Assembly: GCF_013167215.1 (NCBI RefSeq)
Contig: NZ_JABJWY010000024.1
Coordinates: 248,001-312,000, forward strand
Reading direction: 5' to 3'
Length of the DNA stretch: 64,000 bases
Source: Sphingobacterium prati
GTDB taxonomy: Bacteria > Bacteroidota > Bacteroidia > Sphingobacteriales > Sphingobacteriaceae
A model generated the notes under the pieces. The model saw only the letters and a program-made list of their open reading frames with translations, did no database searches and was not told where the DNA came from. Position numbers and translations under genes: made by a program. This document shows, piece by piece, positions 52,443 through 61,662 of the stretch (position 1 is the stretch's first letter; each line of letters begins with the position of its first letter).

Positions 52443-55433
52443 TTAAAAACTAACGTTAACACCAAAAGTAAAAGTGCGTGTTGTTGGGTATTTATCCCGG
52501 TCATCATTACCCGGCGACAATCCCAAGCGATTTACTTCAGGATCGATGCCCTTGTATCCTGTGATGACAAAAGTATTCAGCGAACTTGCATAGATACGGG
52601 CATTATTCAACCACTTGCTTTTCATATTTCGGAAAGTATACCCCAGGGTAATATTGTCTATCTTCCAATGGTCTCCATTTTCAATGTAATAACTATTGAA
52701 CTCAAGCGGTGCCGTTAATTTTGCTTTACCAAATACCAAATCCTCTGATGATGCCAAGCGGTTATAATTCTGCAGGCTAGGATTTTCTAGATACATACGT
52801 TGGAAATTAAGAATTTGATAGTCAAATGCACCCCGCATGGTGACGGAGAGGTCAATATTTTTATAGCGGAAATTGTTGTTCCAGCCCGCATAGTATCTTG
52901 GCAGGCCGTTTCCGAGTACTTTTTTATCCTCGAAGGTGTGTCCAAAATCGTTGTATGCTACGCGTGCACCATCGGCACCTTCATAGATCCATTTTCCGCT
53001 GTCGTCGACATCTACGACCTTAAATCCGTAGAAATCACCGATCTGCTGACCGATATAGACAATATTCGTGAAGGTCTGTATCGGTTCGCCCGTACCGCCC
53101 GTTGTAAAGTAATCATTTGTCGTTTGGTATAATTCATTGGACAGGCTTTTCAGCTTATTGGTATTTGTCGAAAACAGCAAGCTGGTATTCCATTCAAAAT
53201 TGGGTTTGCGCACCGGCGCTATATTGAGCAGCACCTCTATACCGTTGTTGCGCATGGTTCCAACATTCGCCCTTGTTGTCGTAACCAAGTTTGGGGGACT
53301 CGGTACTTGATAATCATATAACAGGCCTTTAATATCCCGGATATAATAATCAACGTTACCGCTTACAAGACCTTTTAACAGGCTGAAGTCGAGTCCAAAA
53401 TTACTTTCCCGTTTTTCTTCCCATCGAATATTGGGATTCGGGTTGGAGGTTGGGCCAAGCGATTGTACCCAATGTCCGTTGGAATAAATATATCCACCGT
53501 ATCCCAATTGTGCCTGTCCCAAAAAGAGGTTAGACGGTGGATTTCCCGTTACACCATATCCGACACGCAATTTTAAGTCATCAAAGACTGTTTGATCTGC
53601 CATAAAGGATTCGTTGGAGATCCGCCAGCCCCCAGAAATGGCCGAAAATGTACCCCATGGACTTTTTGCACCCACGAGTTGGCTTGCCCCTTCATGACGG
53701 ACACTTGCCAATAACAGGTAGCGATCGTCGTAGCTATAGGTCAGCCGGCCGAAAAAGCTGATTAGATTCGTCTCAAATTTATCGCTACCGATGGCACCCT
53801 TACCATCTTTTATTGCATTACCTAACCCAATATTATTGTAACCAAATACATCGGTCGGGAAATCCCAATTTTGGATAAAACTGCTCGAATTTTCATTTTC
53901 CTGGTAACCATAACCAGCCAAAATACTGCCGCGATGCTTTCCGATCGTCTTGGTATATTCTGCTGTAAGCTCCATCAGGCGATCGATGATCAATCTATTC
54001 CCAAGCGCCGCATAACCATTCCGACTATCCCTTAAATTGGAAATATGGTTTTTGGTCTCGGAATAGCCAGCCGTGATGTTATTTCTCGAGTACGAAAAGA
54101 GCGAACTCAACTTCAGATCAGCAATTGGATTATAGGTGATCGTACCAGCCATCCTTGAATTTACGCTACGGGTCTGGCCGTCACTCTCATAAAGACGAGC
54201 AAGGGGGTTTTCGTAGTTGAAATTACTAGGCTGTTCAAACCAGTCCCCCTTGTCATTGTATACAGGCGATGTTGGATTGAATATCAGTGCCTGCCTATAG
54301 GTATATCCATTAAACGTTCCCCCATCTTGTGTCTGCGTAAAGCTATTGGTCTGATTGAGCAGGCTTAGATTGAATTTAAGCTTATTGTCCAGCATCGAAT
54401 GGTTGACATCAATTCTTCCGCTGAATGTTTCATTATCGGAGCGTTTCAGAATTCCTTCCAGATACCGGTAATTCGCTGATGCCAGGTAATTTGTTTTACT
54501 GCTTCCGCCACGAAATGTCAAATTATGGATATGCGTCAAAGGGGTCTGTGAAATTTCTTTTAACCAGTCGGTATCCGAACCTAGATCCCATGATGCATCA
54601 CGGGTACCTTCTTTGATCTGCCTCCGGTAGTCGGTAGCCGTGAGGAGCTGAGGCTGGCGCAAAATAGACTGTGTACTCGCCGAACCGGCATAGTCGATGA
54701 CATTTGTTTCCTGGCCTTTTGCCCTTTTTGTTGTAATGATAATGACGCCATTGGTACCCCGGACCCCATAGATGGCCGCTGCCGAACCATCTTTCAGTAC
54801 ATCGATGGATTCAATATCTTCGGGGGCTACGGTATTTAATGTTCCTGGGATTCCATCAATAATCACTAATGGGTCGCTATTTGCACCAAACAATGTTGTA
54901 TTTCCGCGTAGTAGGATCTGGCTTCCACCCGTCGGGTTTCCACTTGTTGTCCCTACGCTTAATCCGGCCACTTTACCCTGCAACAACTGGCCGGCATCCT
55001 GAACAGGAGCTTTTACAAAATTTTCGGATGTCACCGTCGCAACCGAACTCGTTAAATCTCCTTTTCGCTGTTGGCCATACCCGATAACCACCACTTCGGA
55101 GAGCTGTTCGTTGTTAGGAATTAATTTGATCACAAGATTGGATCTTCCTCCAACGCCTACTTTTTGCGTATCGTAGCCGATAAAACTAAATGTCAATGTG
55201 TCTGCAGCAGCAGATGGAATGGTAAACTCCCCATCATTGCCCGTGACAGCACCCTTGGCTGTGGTCTTCGAATAGATCGTAACCCCAGACAAAGGCTTGC
55301 CATTTTGGCCTTCTACCCTACCTTTCAATGCCACTTGCACCTGCGCATACCCTGGGCAAGGTAACAGTGCCGTGGATAAAACGATCAATCCGCACCAATT
55401 GATCCGTTTCTTCGTTAAATTAATTGATCTCAT
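52443..55433 (-). CDS. SusC/RagA-family TonB-linked outer membrane protein (GH127 locus)
   Basis: 996 residues. Signal peptide ending GYAQ, carboxypeptidase-D-like domain (about 33-105), SEVVVIGYGQQRKGDLTS signature, plug with PLVIIDGIPG, DIESIDVLKDGSAAAIYG and GVIIITTKRA, then a barrel ending TFGVNVSF. Shorter than the two other full-length SusC proteins in the window. With the SusD lipoprotein and GH127 enzyme it should import an arabinofuranose-containing oligosaccharide; this is inferred from the enzyme. First gene of the leftward operon, divergent from the sulfatase locus. Confidence 0.95.
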   Translation of the reverse strand: MRSINLTKKRINWCGLIVLSTALLPCPGYAQVQVALKGRVEGQNGKPLSGVTIYSKTTAKGAVTGNDGEFTIPSAAADTLTFSFIGYDTQKVGVGGRSNLVIKLIPNNEQLSEVVVIGYGQQRKGDLTSSVATVTSENFVKAPVQDAGQLLQGKVAGLSVGTTSGNPTGGSQILLRGNTTLFGANSDPLVIIDGIPGTLNTVAPEDIESIDVLKDGSAAAIYGVRGTNGVIIITTKRAKGQETNVIDYAGSASTQSILRQPQLLTATDYRRQIKEGTRDASWDLGSDTDWLKEISQTPLTHIHNLTFRGGSSKTNYLASANYRYLEGILKRSDNETFSGRIDVNHSMLDNKLKFNLSLLNQTNSFTQTQDGGTFNGYTYRQALIFNPTSPVYNDKGDWFEQPSNFNYENPLARLYESDGQTRSVNSRMAGTITYNPIADLKLSSLFSYSRNNITAGYSETKNHISNLRDSRNGYAALGNRLIIDRLMELTAEYTKTIGKHRGSILAGYGYQENENSSSFIQNWDFPTDVFGYNNIGLGNAIKDGKGAIGSDKFETNLISFFGRLTYSYDDRYLLLASVRHEGASQLVGAKSPWGTFSAISGGWRISNESFMADQTVFDDLKLRVGYGVTGNPPSNLFLGQAQLGYGGYIYSNGHWVQSLGPTSNPNPNIRWEEKRESNFGLDFSLLKGLVSGNVDYYIRDIKGLLYDYQVPSPPNLVTTTRANVGTMRNNGIEVLLNIAPVRKPNFEWNTSLLFSTNTNKLKSLSNELYQTTNDYFTTGGTGEPIQTFTNIVYIGQQIGDFYGFKVVDVDDSGKWIYEGADGARVAYNDFGHTFEDKKVLGNGLPRYYAGWNNNFRYKNIDLSVTMRGAFDYQILNFQRMYLENPSLQNYNRLASSEDLVFGKAKLTAPLEFNSYYIENGDHWKIDNITLGYTFRNMKSKWLNNARIYASSLNTFVITGYKGIDPEVNRLGLSPGNDDRDKYPTTRTFTFGVNVSF

Positions 55434-55549
55434 AAAAAGTTTATTTATAAGGTGTAGCTACCAAAGTTCCATTTTAAATGTCAAAACAACACTTATTAGC
55501 TTAAAAAAAATTGTCTTTAGCTCAAACTGAATATAAACATCGTGGCTGC

Positions 55550-55710
55550 TTTAGTTTACACCATTGGTTATGTAAATCGAAAATAAGAATAAATTAAATG
55601 TAAAACAAACATTTAATTTATTCTACGCGTCTTAGCCTAATACTTAGGCCGAAATGCGGCAAACGAGGGGCTTAGCAAGCTTTAATTTGCTGTTTATGCT
55701 GTAAACTAAA
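55550..55710. promoter_or_regulatory. Facing pair of TTTAGTTTACA sites
   Basis: TTTAGTTTACA at 55550-55560 on the plus strand and the same 11-mer on the minus strand at 55710-55700. The two copies face each other across 139 bases and flank the 15-bp inverted repeat, as expected for one regulator serving both operons. Inference from symmetry. Confidence 0.4.
55586..55624. promoter_or_regulatory. 15-bp perfect inverted repeat in the divergent SusC promoter region
   Basis: AGAATAAATTAAATG (55586-55600) and its exact complement (55610-55624), with a 9-base centre. There is no T-run after it and it lies far from any gene end, so a protein-binding site or cruciform is likelier than a terminator. 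Confidence 0.5.
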
Positions 55711-55750
55711 AAAATCTACAAAAACACTAGACTTTATTCTTTACTATTTT

Positions 55751-55758
55751 TATATTTG
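55751..55758 (+). promoter_or_regulatory. -7 box for the sulfatase locus
   Basis: TATATTTG on the plus strand. If used, transcription would start near 55765, leaving a leader of about 230 bases that contains the small ORF and hairpin. No -33 TTG at the normal spacing. Confidence 0.4.
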
Positions 55759-55827
55759 TTCATCGTTTCTCAATTGGCGTTGGTCACGTTGTTATTTTTT
55801 AAATGTAATTTTCACAATTAAATTTCT

Positions 55828-55923
55828 ATGAGCAAGTATTATTTTAGACAAACAATCTCTCCTAAAAACAGTCCCCTGTTGAATCCATTATTTTTCAAGG
55901 AAAAACGAATGTGCATGGCGTGA
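55828..55923 (+). CDS. Possible 31-residue leader peptide
   Basis: ATG at 55828 to TGA at 55923, encoding MSKYYFRQTISPKNSPLL and on. It lies between a -7 box and a hairpin with T-run, just ahead of susC. It has no recognised relatives and no run of one amino acid, so it may be chance. Listed because its position is that of an attenuator leader peptide. Confidence 0.25.
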   Translation: MSKYYFRQTISPKNSPLLNPLFFKEKRMCMA

Positions 55924-55933
55924 TACACGTGCA

Positions 55934-55960
55934 CAATAGCTGAATAGCTATTGCTTTTTT
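55934..55960 (+). terminator. Terminator-like hairpin in the susC leader
   Basis: CAATAGCT (55934-55941), loop GAAT, AGCTATTG (55946-55953), then C and six T (55954-55960). It ends 35 bases before the susC ATG and begins 10 bases after the small ORF stop. The stem is A/T-rich and therefore weak, which suits conditional termination. Confidence 0.5.
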
Positions 55961-55995
55961 AGCATTCAACATCAACCTAATCAACTGTTTTAATC

Positions 55996-58900
55996 ATGAA
56001 CATAAACAATTGGAAACGATTGTCTGTGGCACTATTTGCCTCATTTCAGGCCAATATCGTACTCGCACAGCAGCCCGTTTCACCCATTATCAATGCAGAT
56101 CTTATTGGTACGCTGCTCGATGCACGAACCAATAAACCCATCGCTGGGGCAACAGTGCAACTAGATGCTGTCACACATCGTGTACAGAGCGATACCTGGG
56201 GGCGCTTTTCATTCCGAACCGGCCAAAAATTGCCTTTTAAAATTATTGTGAGCCATCTGGGCTACCGCTCGGATACCTTAATTGTACAGCGCTCACCCGT
56301 GGAAATCAAATTGCAGCCCAATGACCGGCAGCTCGACGAGATTGTTGTCGTCGGATATGGAACGACAAAAAAGGGCGATATTACTGGCGCATTGTCCCAG
56401 ATCAAGGGGCAGGACCTCAATGACCGGCCAATAGCGAATATCGTCCAGGGCATACAGGGCAAAGCGAGTGGCGTGGACATTACCTCAAATAACCGTCCTG
56501 GTGGCGTAGGCACGATACGCATCCGTGGTAACCGCTCCATAAATGCCTCCAATGAGCCACTTTATGTAGTTGACGGAATTCCGATATCCGCAAGCGAAGC
56601 ATCTATTATCAACCCAAAAGATATTGCCTCGATTGAAATTCTGAAAGACGCCTCAGCAACAGCAATCTACGGATCACGCGGTGCAAATGGCGTGATCCTG
56701 GTCTCTCTTTTGGAAGGAAAAAAGGGGCAGGTATCTGTGCAATATAACGGATCATTGTCTCTCGATCAGATTCATTCGACGACGGACTGGATGGATTCAA
56801 AAGCACTTTTGGACTGGCAACGGCAGAGTCACATCAATGGAGGTACCTATACCGGAAAATACGGTACAGCACCCGATCCAGATTTCGATATTCAAAATTT
56901 TGGTGGCGGCGAAACCTACGGTATTGAATCCATCCGTAAGGCCTATAGCTGGGGAGGAGACGGCAACGTACTGCTGCGTGATGCTACTGCAGAAGAGATT
57001 GCACGTGGATACGCACAGCAAGTGCCCGTATATAACGGCAACAACCTCCTCAATCAGGATTGGACAGATTTGGTGACACGCCTTGCAAAAACCAATAACC
57101 ACAGCATCTCGCTCTCTTCGGGTAATGAAAAATCCAGCCTTTACCTGTCTGCGGGGCTACTCGATCAACAGGGCGCCATGATCGATCAGGATTATAAGCG
57201 GTATACCACGACATTAAAAGGCGATGTTTCGCCCCGAAAATGGCTGAAGCTGGGCATATCAATGATCGGCAGTTATTCCGTCCAAAATTATGGCATGGCT
57301 GACAACAGCTCCAATACGGGTGGAAAAGATTCCTACGGCCAGGCCCTGGCGCTCATGCCCTATGCACCGGCCTATGATGAGAACGGCCTTTTGTTGAATA
57401 CCAACCGCACGGGTCTGTCGGCGCATAATGTACTTCTGAATATTGAAAATAGTAAAAATGAAAATACGCAATACAGTGTGCTCTCCAATGCTTTTGCGCA
57501 GCTCAATTTTACACCTTGGTTAAAATACCAGCTCAAATTTGGGGTGCAGTATACGGGAACGGAAAAAGGCTCGTTCTATGGCGCCGATTATACAAACCCC
57601 TTCTCTGCGGTGGGGACAGCTCCATTGATTGGCTACAATTCCCACAACAAACGATTATCTTGGGTATTTGAGAATATGCTGACCTTCGATAAGAAATGGG
57701 ACGATCATTCCCTGAAAGTGGATGCCTTGCAGTCTTCACAGGAAAATAGATCCAATGGTATTAATATCCGGGCGCAGGATATTACCTTTCCTTCTTCGCT
57801 GTGGTACAATCTGAGTGCCAATGACCTCGGAATCCCCATGAGCTACGGGACGTCCTTTAGTAAATCTACCTTGCTATCTTATATGTTAAGGGCTAATTAT
57901 GCCTTGAAAAATAAATACCTACTGACGGCCACGGGACGTTGGGATGGGGCATCGGTACTGGCTCAGGGGCATAAGTTTGACTTCTTCCCCTCCCTGGCCC
58001 TGGGCTATAAGCTGGAAGAAGAACCTTGGTTAAAACAGGTGGACTGGGTTGATCAGTTCAAGCTCCGCTATGGTATCGGTGTAACGGGAAATTCTTCTGT
58101 ATCGCCCTACACCACCTCAGGGACAATCGCTGGTGCAGCCTATGTTTTTGACGAAACGCAGGTGCCGGGCTACAAATCATCGTCCATGCCAAACGCAGCG
58201 CTCGGTTGGGAAAAAACAGTACAGCATAATATCGGGCTGGATTTCGCATTTCTGAACAACAGCATATCAGGTGCTGTAGAATGGTATAGGGCAAATACCA
58301 AAGACCTTCTGCTCAATCGATCCATTCCTCCTGTACTGGGTTACAACAGCATATTGGGCAATATTGGAAAAACAAGCAACAGCGGGCTAGAAATCTCTGT
58401 TTCGACAAAGAATATCGACCGACCGGATTTCTCCTGGAATACAACCTTGACCTGGAGCAGAAACCGGGAGAAGATCGTCGAATTGGTCGACGGTAAGGTA
58501 GACGATGTGGCCAACGGCTGGTTTATCGGGCAGCCTATAGCCGTATTTAGGGATTATGTTTATGACCGATTGTGGCAACAGACAGCCGAAGATGAGCGGC
58601 TGATCGAACTTTACCGAAAAATTGGAAATATCACGGCTTTACCCGGGCAGGTAAAAATCAAAGATCAGCAACTTGTGGAAGTACAGCCCGGTACGGACGG
58701 TGCAAAATCGGTCACCCTGGCATCTGGTGAAACGGTCACCTATCTCGACAATGGTTTTGGAACCATCAACGACAGTGACAAGGAGATCTTGGGCAGCAAT
58801 AGACCCAAATGGACCGGCGGGATTGTCAACGCTTTCCGATACAAAAACTGGGACCTCTCCTTCTTTATCTATGCACGGATCGGTAGCCGCTACTATGGCG

Positions 58901-59286
58901 CGCTACAGACCTATGGCCGCCGTACGGAAACAGCTGTCTGGAGCCCTGAAAATACCGCAGCGGCATTTCCGCAGCAGACAACAGCGACTTTTACAAACTA
59001 CAATGCGACACGCAATTACACGAGTGGCAGTCTCGTGTCGTTGCGCTATATCTCCTTGGGTTACACGTTTAAACAACCTGTACTCGATCGACTTAATATC
59101 GGCAGCCTACAGGTTTATGCGCAGGTCCTCAACCCCGTCATCTGGGGTGGCGAAGCGGTAAAAATTGGCCTTAATCCGGATGATGTCAATGGCTGGGATA
59201 GTGCCGCCGCAGCGCAGAGCGGTGGACAGACTGCCAACAGCATCTTATTGCGCAGTGCCGTTCTCGGGTTGAGAATCGGTCTTTAA
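55996..59286 (+). CDS. SusC/RagA-family TonB-linked outer membrane protein (sulfatase locus)
   Basis: 1096 residues. Signal peptide (hydrophobic about 9-25), carboxypeptidase-D-like domain (about 34-108), signature LDEIVVVGYGTTKKGDITG, plug with PLYVVDGIPI, DIASIEILKDASATAIYG and GVILVSLLEGKKG (the usual TTKKG is changed), then a complete barrel ending LGLRIGL. The terminal residue is leucine rather than the usual phenylalanine. It pairs with the SusD lipoprotein 21 bases downstream. The sulfatase at the end of the operon points to a sulfated glycan as substrate. Confidence 0.95.
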   Translation: MNINNWKRLSVALFASFQANIVLAQQPVSPIINADLIGTLLDARTNKPIAGATVQLDAVTHRVQSDTWGRFSFRTGQKLPFKIIVSHLGYRSDTLIVQRSPVEIKLQPNDRQLDEIVVVGYGTTKKGDITGALSQIKGQDLNDRPIANIVQGIQGKASGVDITSNNRPGGVGTIRIRGNRSINASNEPLYVVDGIPISASEASIINPKDIASIEILKDASATAIYGSRGANGVILVSLLEGKKGQVSVQYNGSLSLDQIHSTTDWMDSKALLDWQRQSHINGGTYTGKYGTAPDPDFDIQNFGGGETYGIESIRKAYSWGGDGNVLLRDATAEEIARGYAQQVPVYNGNNLLNQDWTDLVTRLAKTNNHSISLSSGNEKSSLYLSAGLLDQQGAMIDQDYKRYTTTLKGDVSPRKWLKLGISMIGSYSVQNYGMADNSSNTGGKDSYGQALALMPYAPAYDENGLLLNTNRTGLSAHNVLLNIENSKNENTQYSVLSNAFAQLNFTPWLKYQLKFGVQYTGTEKGSFYGADYTNPFSAVGTAPLIGYNSHNKRLSWVFENMLTFDKKWDDHSLKVDALQSSQENRSNGINIRAQDITFPSSLWYNLSANDLGIPMSYGTSFSKSTLLSYMLRANYALKNKYLLTATGRWDGASVLAQGHKFDFFPSLALGYKLEEEPWLKQVDWVDQFKLRYGIGVTGNSSVSPYTTSGTIAGAAYVFDETQVPGYKSSSMPNAALGWEKTVQHNIGLDFAFLNNSISGAVEWYRANTKDLLLNRSIPPVLGYNSILGNIGKTSNSGLEISVSTKNIDRPDFSWNTTLTWSRNREKIVELVDGKVDDVANGWFIGQPIAVFRDYVYDRLWQQTAEDERLIELYRKIGNITALPGQVKIKDQQLVEVQPGTDGAKSVTLASGETVTYLDNGFGTINDSDKEILGSNRPKWTGGIVNAFRYKNWDLSFFIYARIGSRYYGALQTYGRRTETAVWSPENTAAAFPQQTTATFTNYNATRNYTSGSLVSLRYISLGYTFKQPVLDRLNIGSLQVYAQVLNPVIWGGEAVKIGLNPDDVNGWDSAAAAQSGGQTANSILLRSAVLGLRIGL

Positions 59287-59307
59287 ATTACTTAGCACCA
59301 ACGAAAC

Positions 59308-61569
59308 ATGAGACTTGGAAAATATAATAGAAAAACGGTCGCCCTTTGGGCAATAGCAATACTATCGACGGGATCGGGATTAAGTTCATGCAAAGACTTT
59401 CTCCAAGAGGAGATGGTCTCCACGATTACACAGGATTATTTTGAATCCGAAAAGGGATTAGATGAACTTGTCGTCGCAAATTATAGCATCTTGCGGTGGA
59501 AATATGGATTTATGGAAGGTCCTTTCCTTTTTGAAACCGGCAATGATATCACTGAACCACTGGATAACGCCTGGGCCACCTTCAGTCCCGCAGTATGGTC
59601 GCCATCAGGAGCTGCCGGTGAATATGCCAACAATCTGATCGGCTATTATCAGACCCAGCTACTGGGTGCTTACCCGATTATTAATGATTGCAACAAAGCC
59701 ATCGAAATCATCACCGAACGGGCTCCGGGCAAGTACGCAAATGATGCAGCTTATGCCAACCAAAAGCTTGCTGAGATCTATTTTCTACGGGCCTATGCTT
59801 ATTATTTACTGGTCACGCAATTGGGGGATGTCCCTTTTCCACTCAAAAGCAACAACAGCCTACCGGCTAATTTTTATCTGCCGAAAACAAATTCGGCGAC
59901 CATCTATGCCCGATTAATTGCTGATCTACGCTTTGCGGAGCCGTATTTACCTGCTGCCGGACAGACACAGCGCGGTCGCATTACCCGCAACGCGGCCCTG
60001 CATTTCCTGGCCAAGCTTTACCTGCAGCGCCATCAGGCCGCGCCCTTTAAATCATACCGCAATGCCGACGGAACGATCGATCCCACAAGTCCCAATGCGT
60101 ACCAAGGACTATTGTACAAGGGCGAGGGAACGGCAGATTTGGATTCCGCCATTTATTATTCCACTCAGGTAATCAATTCCGGGATCAGCCTTGCCTCAAA
60201 TTATTGGGACCTTTTTGCCATTGAGAAAGGCAATTGGAGCAACGAAACGAATTCCGAAATTATTCTGCAGGCCTCCTATGGTAATAATTTGGAGAATGGT
60301 CGCTACGGCATGCGTACCAACGCCGCCTTTACCGCCGATTACCGCAACTCGGCCTGGAATATCCCAAGCTGGACCTGGTCTTACGGACTGCTAAAAGGTC
60401 AGGGATTCCTGCCTTCGGACTGGGGATATGATGTATTTACCGATAAACTGAACGATTCCCGTTTTGAAAAATCCTTCCAGCTCGAATATGAGAGTGCCGC
60501 CTTCGATAATGCTTCCCAATCGGACGGTCCCGGCCTGGCTTATACGGATGCAAAAAATGCTTCCCTGGCCTGGCAAACAAATGAAGCCGATTTCTTTAAT
60601 GACAATATCAAGCCGAACTATAAACGTCCATCATGGAATGGCCGGAATGCCGTGGCCGGACAGCGGAAAATTGGGAAAGCTGACCTGGGACTTGTTTTCC
60701 TGGAAAACAGCAAGGAAACGGCCATTGATATCGCTGAGGCTCTCGCACAGCCCTATGTGCTCTATCCGCGGTGGATCAAGGACAATGGAAAATACTATTA
60801 CCGGAAGACCGGTGCAGATCGTTACAGTGGGAATGCTGGACTGCTCCTGAGCCGAAAGGTACGCCCCTCTTCACGTAAGTTTATCGATCCAAACCGCAGT
60901 ACCGTCGACAACCATTTCGGCACACGTGACGTGGCCATCTTCCGGCTTGCCGAAACCTACTTGATCCGGGCAGAAGCCTATGGCCGGAAAGGAGATTATG
61001 CAAAAGCTATCGCCGATATCAATATCTTACGCAACCGCGCCGCCTATAAAGCTGGCGAAAATCGCGCCGAGGTATTGGCCCGCTTATACCCTGGTGCCGA
61101 ATCATTGCGTGCCGAAGAGCGCTCCTACCCCTATCCTTCGTCGACAGCTACATTTGATAAAATTAGAGTCGATGCTTCCTATTGGGATGGTAGTTCGGCT
61201 AAAGCCAAGGCCGAGCAGTATCCGCCCGAGGCAAATTCCGAGTTGAAACGTTTTGTGCATTTTATCTATAATGAGTATTCCCGGGAGTTCAATACAGAGC
61301 AGATCGTATACGAGGGGATACACCACGCAGGTATACAGCTGGAGCGGATGTTGCATCACGCGCAACTGGCCTCTGGCCGTACTGGCAGCTGGTCCAGATC
61401 GGATAATCCATCAGGTGTAAATGGCCAGGATGGAAATGGCAAAGGAACCTTTTCAGCAACGCATACGTTCAAACCCTTTCCGCAATCTTTTATCAGCATG
61501 CTAACAGACAAGGATGGCGTACTACTTGATGAAACAGCCCGCCGATCCTATCAAAATCCCGGGTATTAG
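59308..61569 (+). CDS. RagB/SusD-family lipoprotein, unusually long (sulfatase locus)
   Basis: 753 residues, about 200 more than most SusD proteins. Lipobox LSSC (Cys about 28). N-terminal SusD-like segments include SEKGLDELVVANYSILRW (about 47-64) and LAEIYFLRAYAYYLLVTQLGDVPFP (about 152-176); later RLAETYLIRAEAYGRKGDYAKAIADINILRNRA (about 545-577) is the classical TPR-type region and FIYNEYSREFNTEQIVYEGI takes the place of the C-terminal signature. Extra sequence is spread through the middle. Surface glycan-binding partner of the SusC protein encoded just upstream. Confidence 0.93.
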   Translation: MRLGKYNRKTVALWAIAILSTGSGLSSCKDFLQEEMVSTITQDYFESEKGLDELVVANYSILRWKYGFMEGPFLFETGNDITEPLDNAWATFSPAVWSPSGAAGEYANNLIGYYQTQLLGAYPIINDCNKAIEIITERAPGKYANDAAYANQKLAEIYFLRAYAYYLLVTQLGDVPFPLKSNNSLPANFYLPKTNSATIYARLIADLRFAEPYLPAAGQTQRGRITRNAALHFLAKLYLQRHQAAPFKSYRNADGTIDPTSPNAYQGLLYKGEGTADLDSAIYYSTQVINSGISLASNYWDLFAIEKGNWSNETNSEIILQASYGNNLENGRYGMRTNAAFTADYRNSAWNIPSWTWSYGLLKGQGFLPSDWGYDVFTDKLNDSRFEKSFQLEYESAAFDNASQSDGPGLAYTDAKNASLAWQTNEADFFNDNIKPNYKRPSWNGRNAVAGQRKIGKADLGLVFLENSKETAIDIAEALAQPYVLYPRWIKDNGKYYYRKTGADRYSGNAGLLLSRKVRPSSRKFIDPNRSTVDNHFGTRDVAIFRLAETYLIRAEAYGRKGDYAKAIADINILRNRAAYKAGENRAEVLARLYPGAESLRAEERSYPYPSSTATFDKIRVDASYWDGSSAKAKAEQYPPEANSELKRFVHFIYNEYSREFNTEQIVYEGIHHAGIQLERMLHHAQLASGRTGSWSRSDNPSGVNGQDGNGKGTFSATHTFKPFPQSFISMLTDKDGVLLDETARRSYQNPGY

Positions 61570-61662
61570 CCCTAAAAAATGAATTAAATAGTATCTTTCG
61601 TTTACCAAGCGCATGTACCGTCCTATTGCTGGCCGGTTGGCGATAACAACCAATACATCACA

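Larger units (their letters stand above)
55434..55995. other. Shared control region of two divergent SusC loci
   Basis: 562 bases without a certain gene. Contents: a 15-bp inverted repeat (55586-55624), a wider pair of facing TTTAGTTTACA sites (55550-55560 and 55700-55710), GCCTAA-TAC-TTAGGC (55635-55649), a -7 box TATATTTG (55751-55758) for the rightward operon, a 31-codon ORF (55828-55923) and a hairpin with T-run (55934-55960). No regulator gene of the hybrid two-component or FecR type lies next to either locus. Confidence 0.65.
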
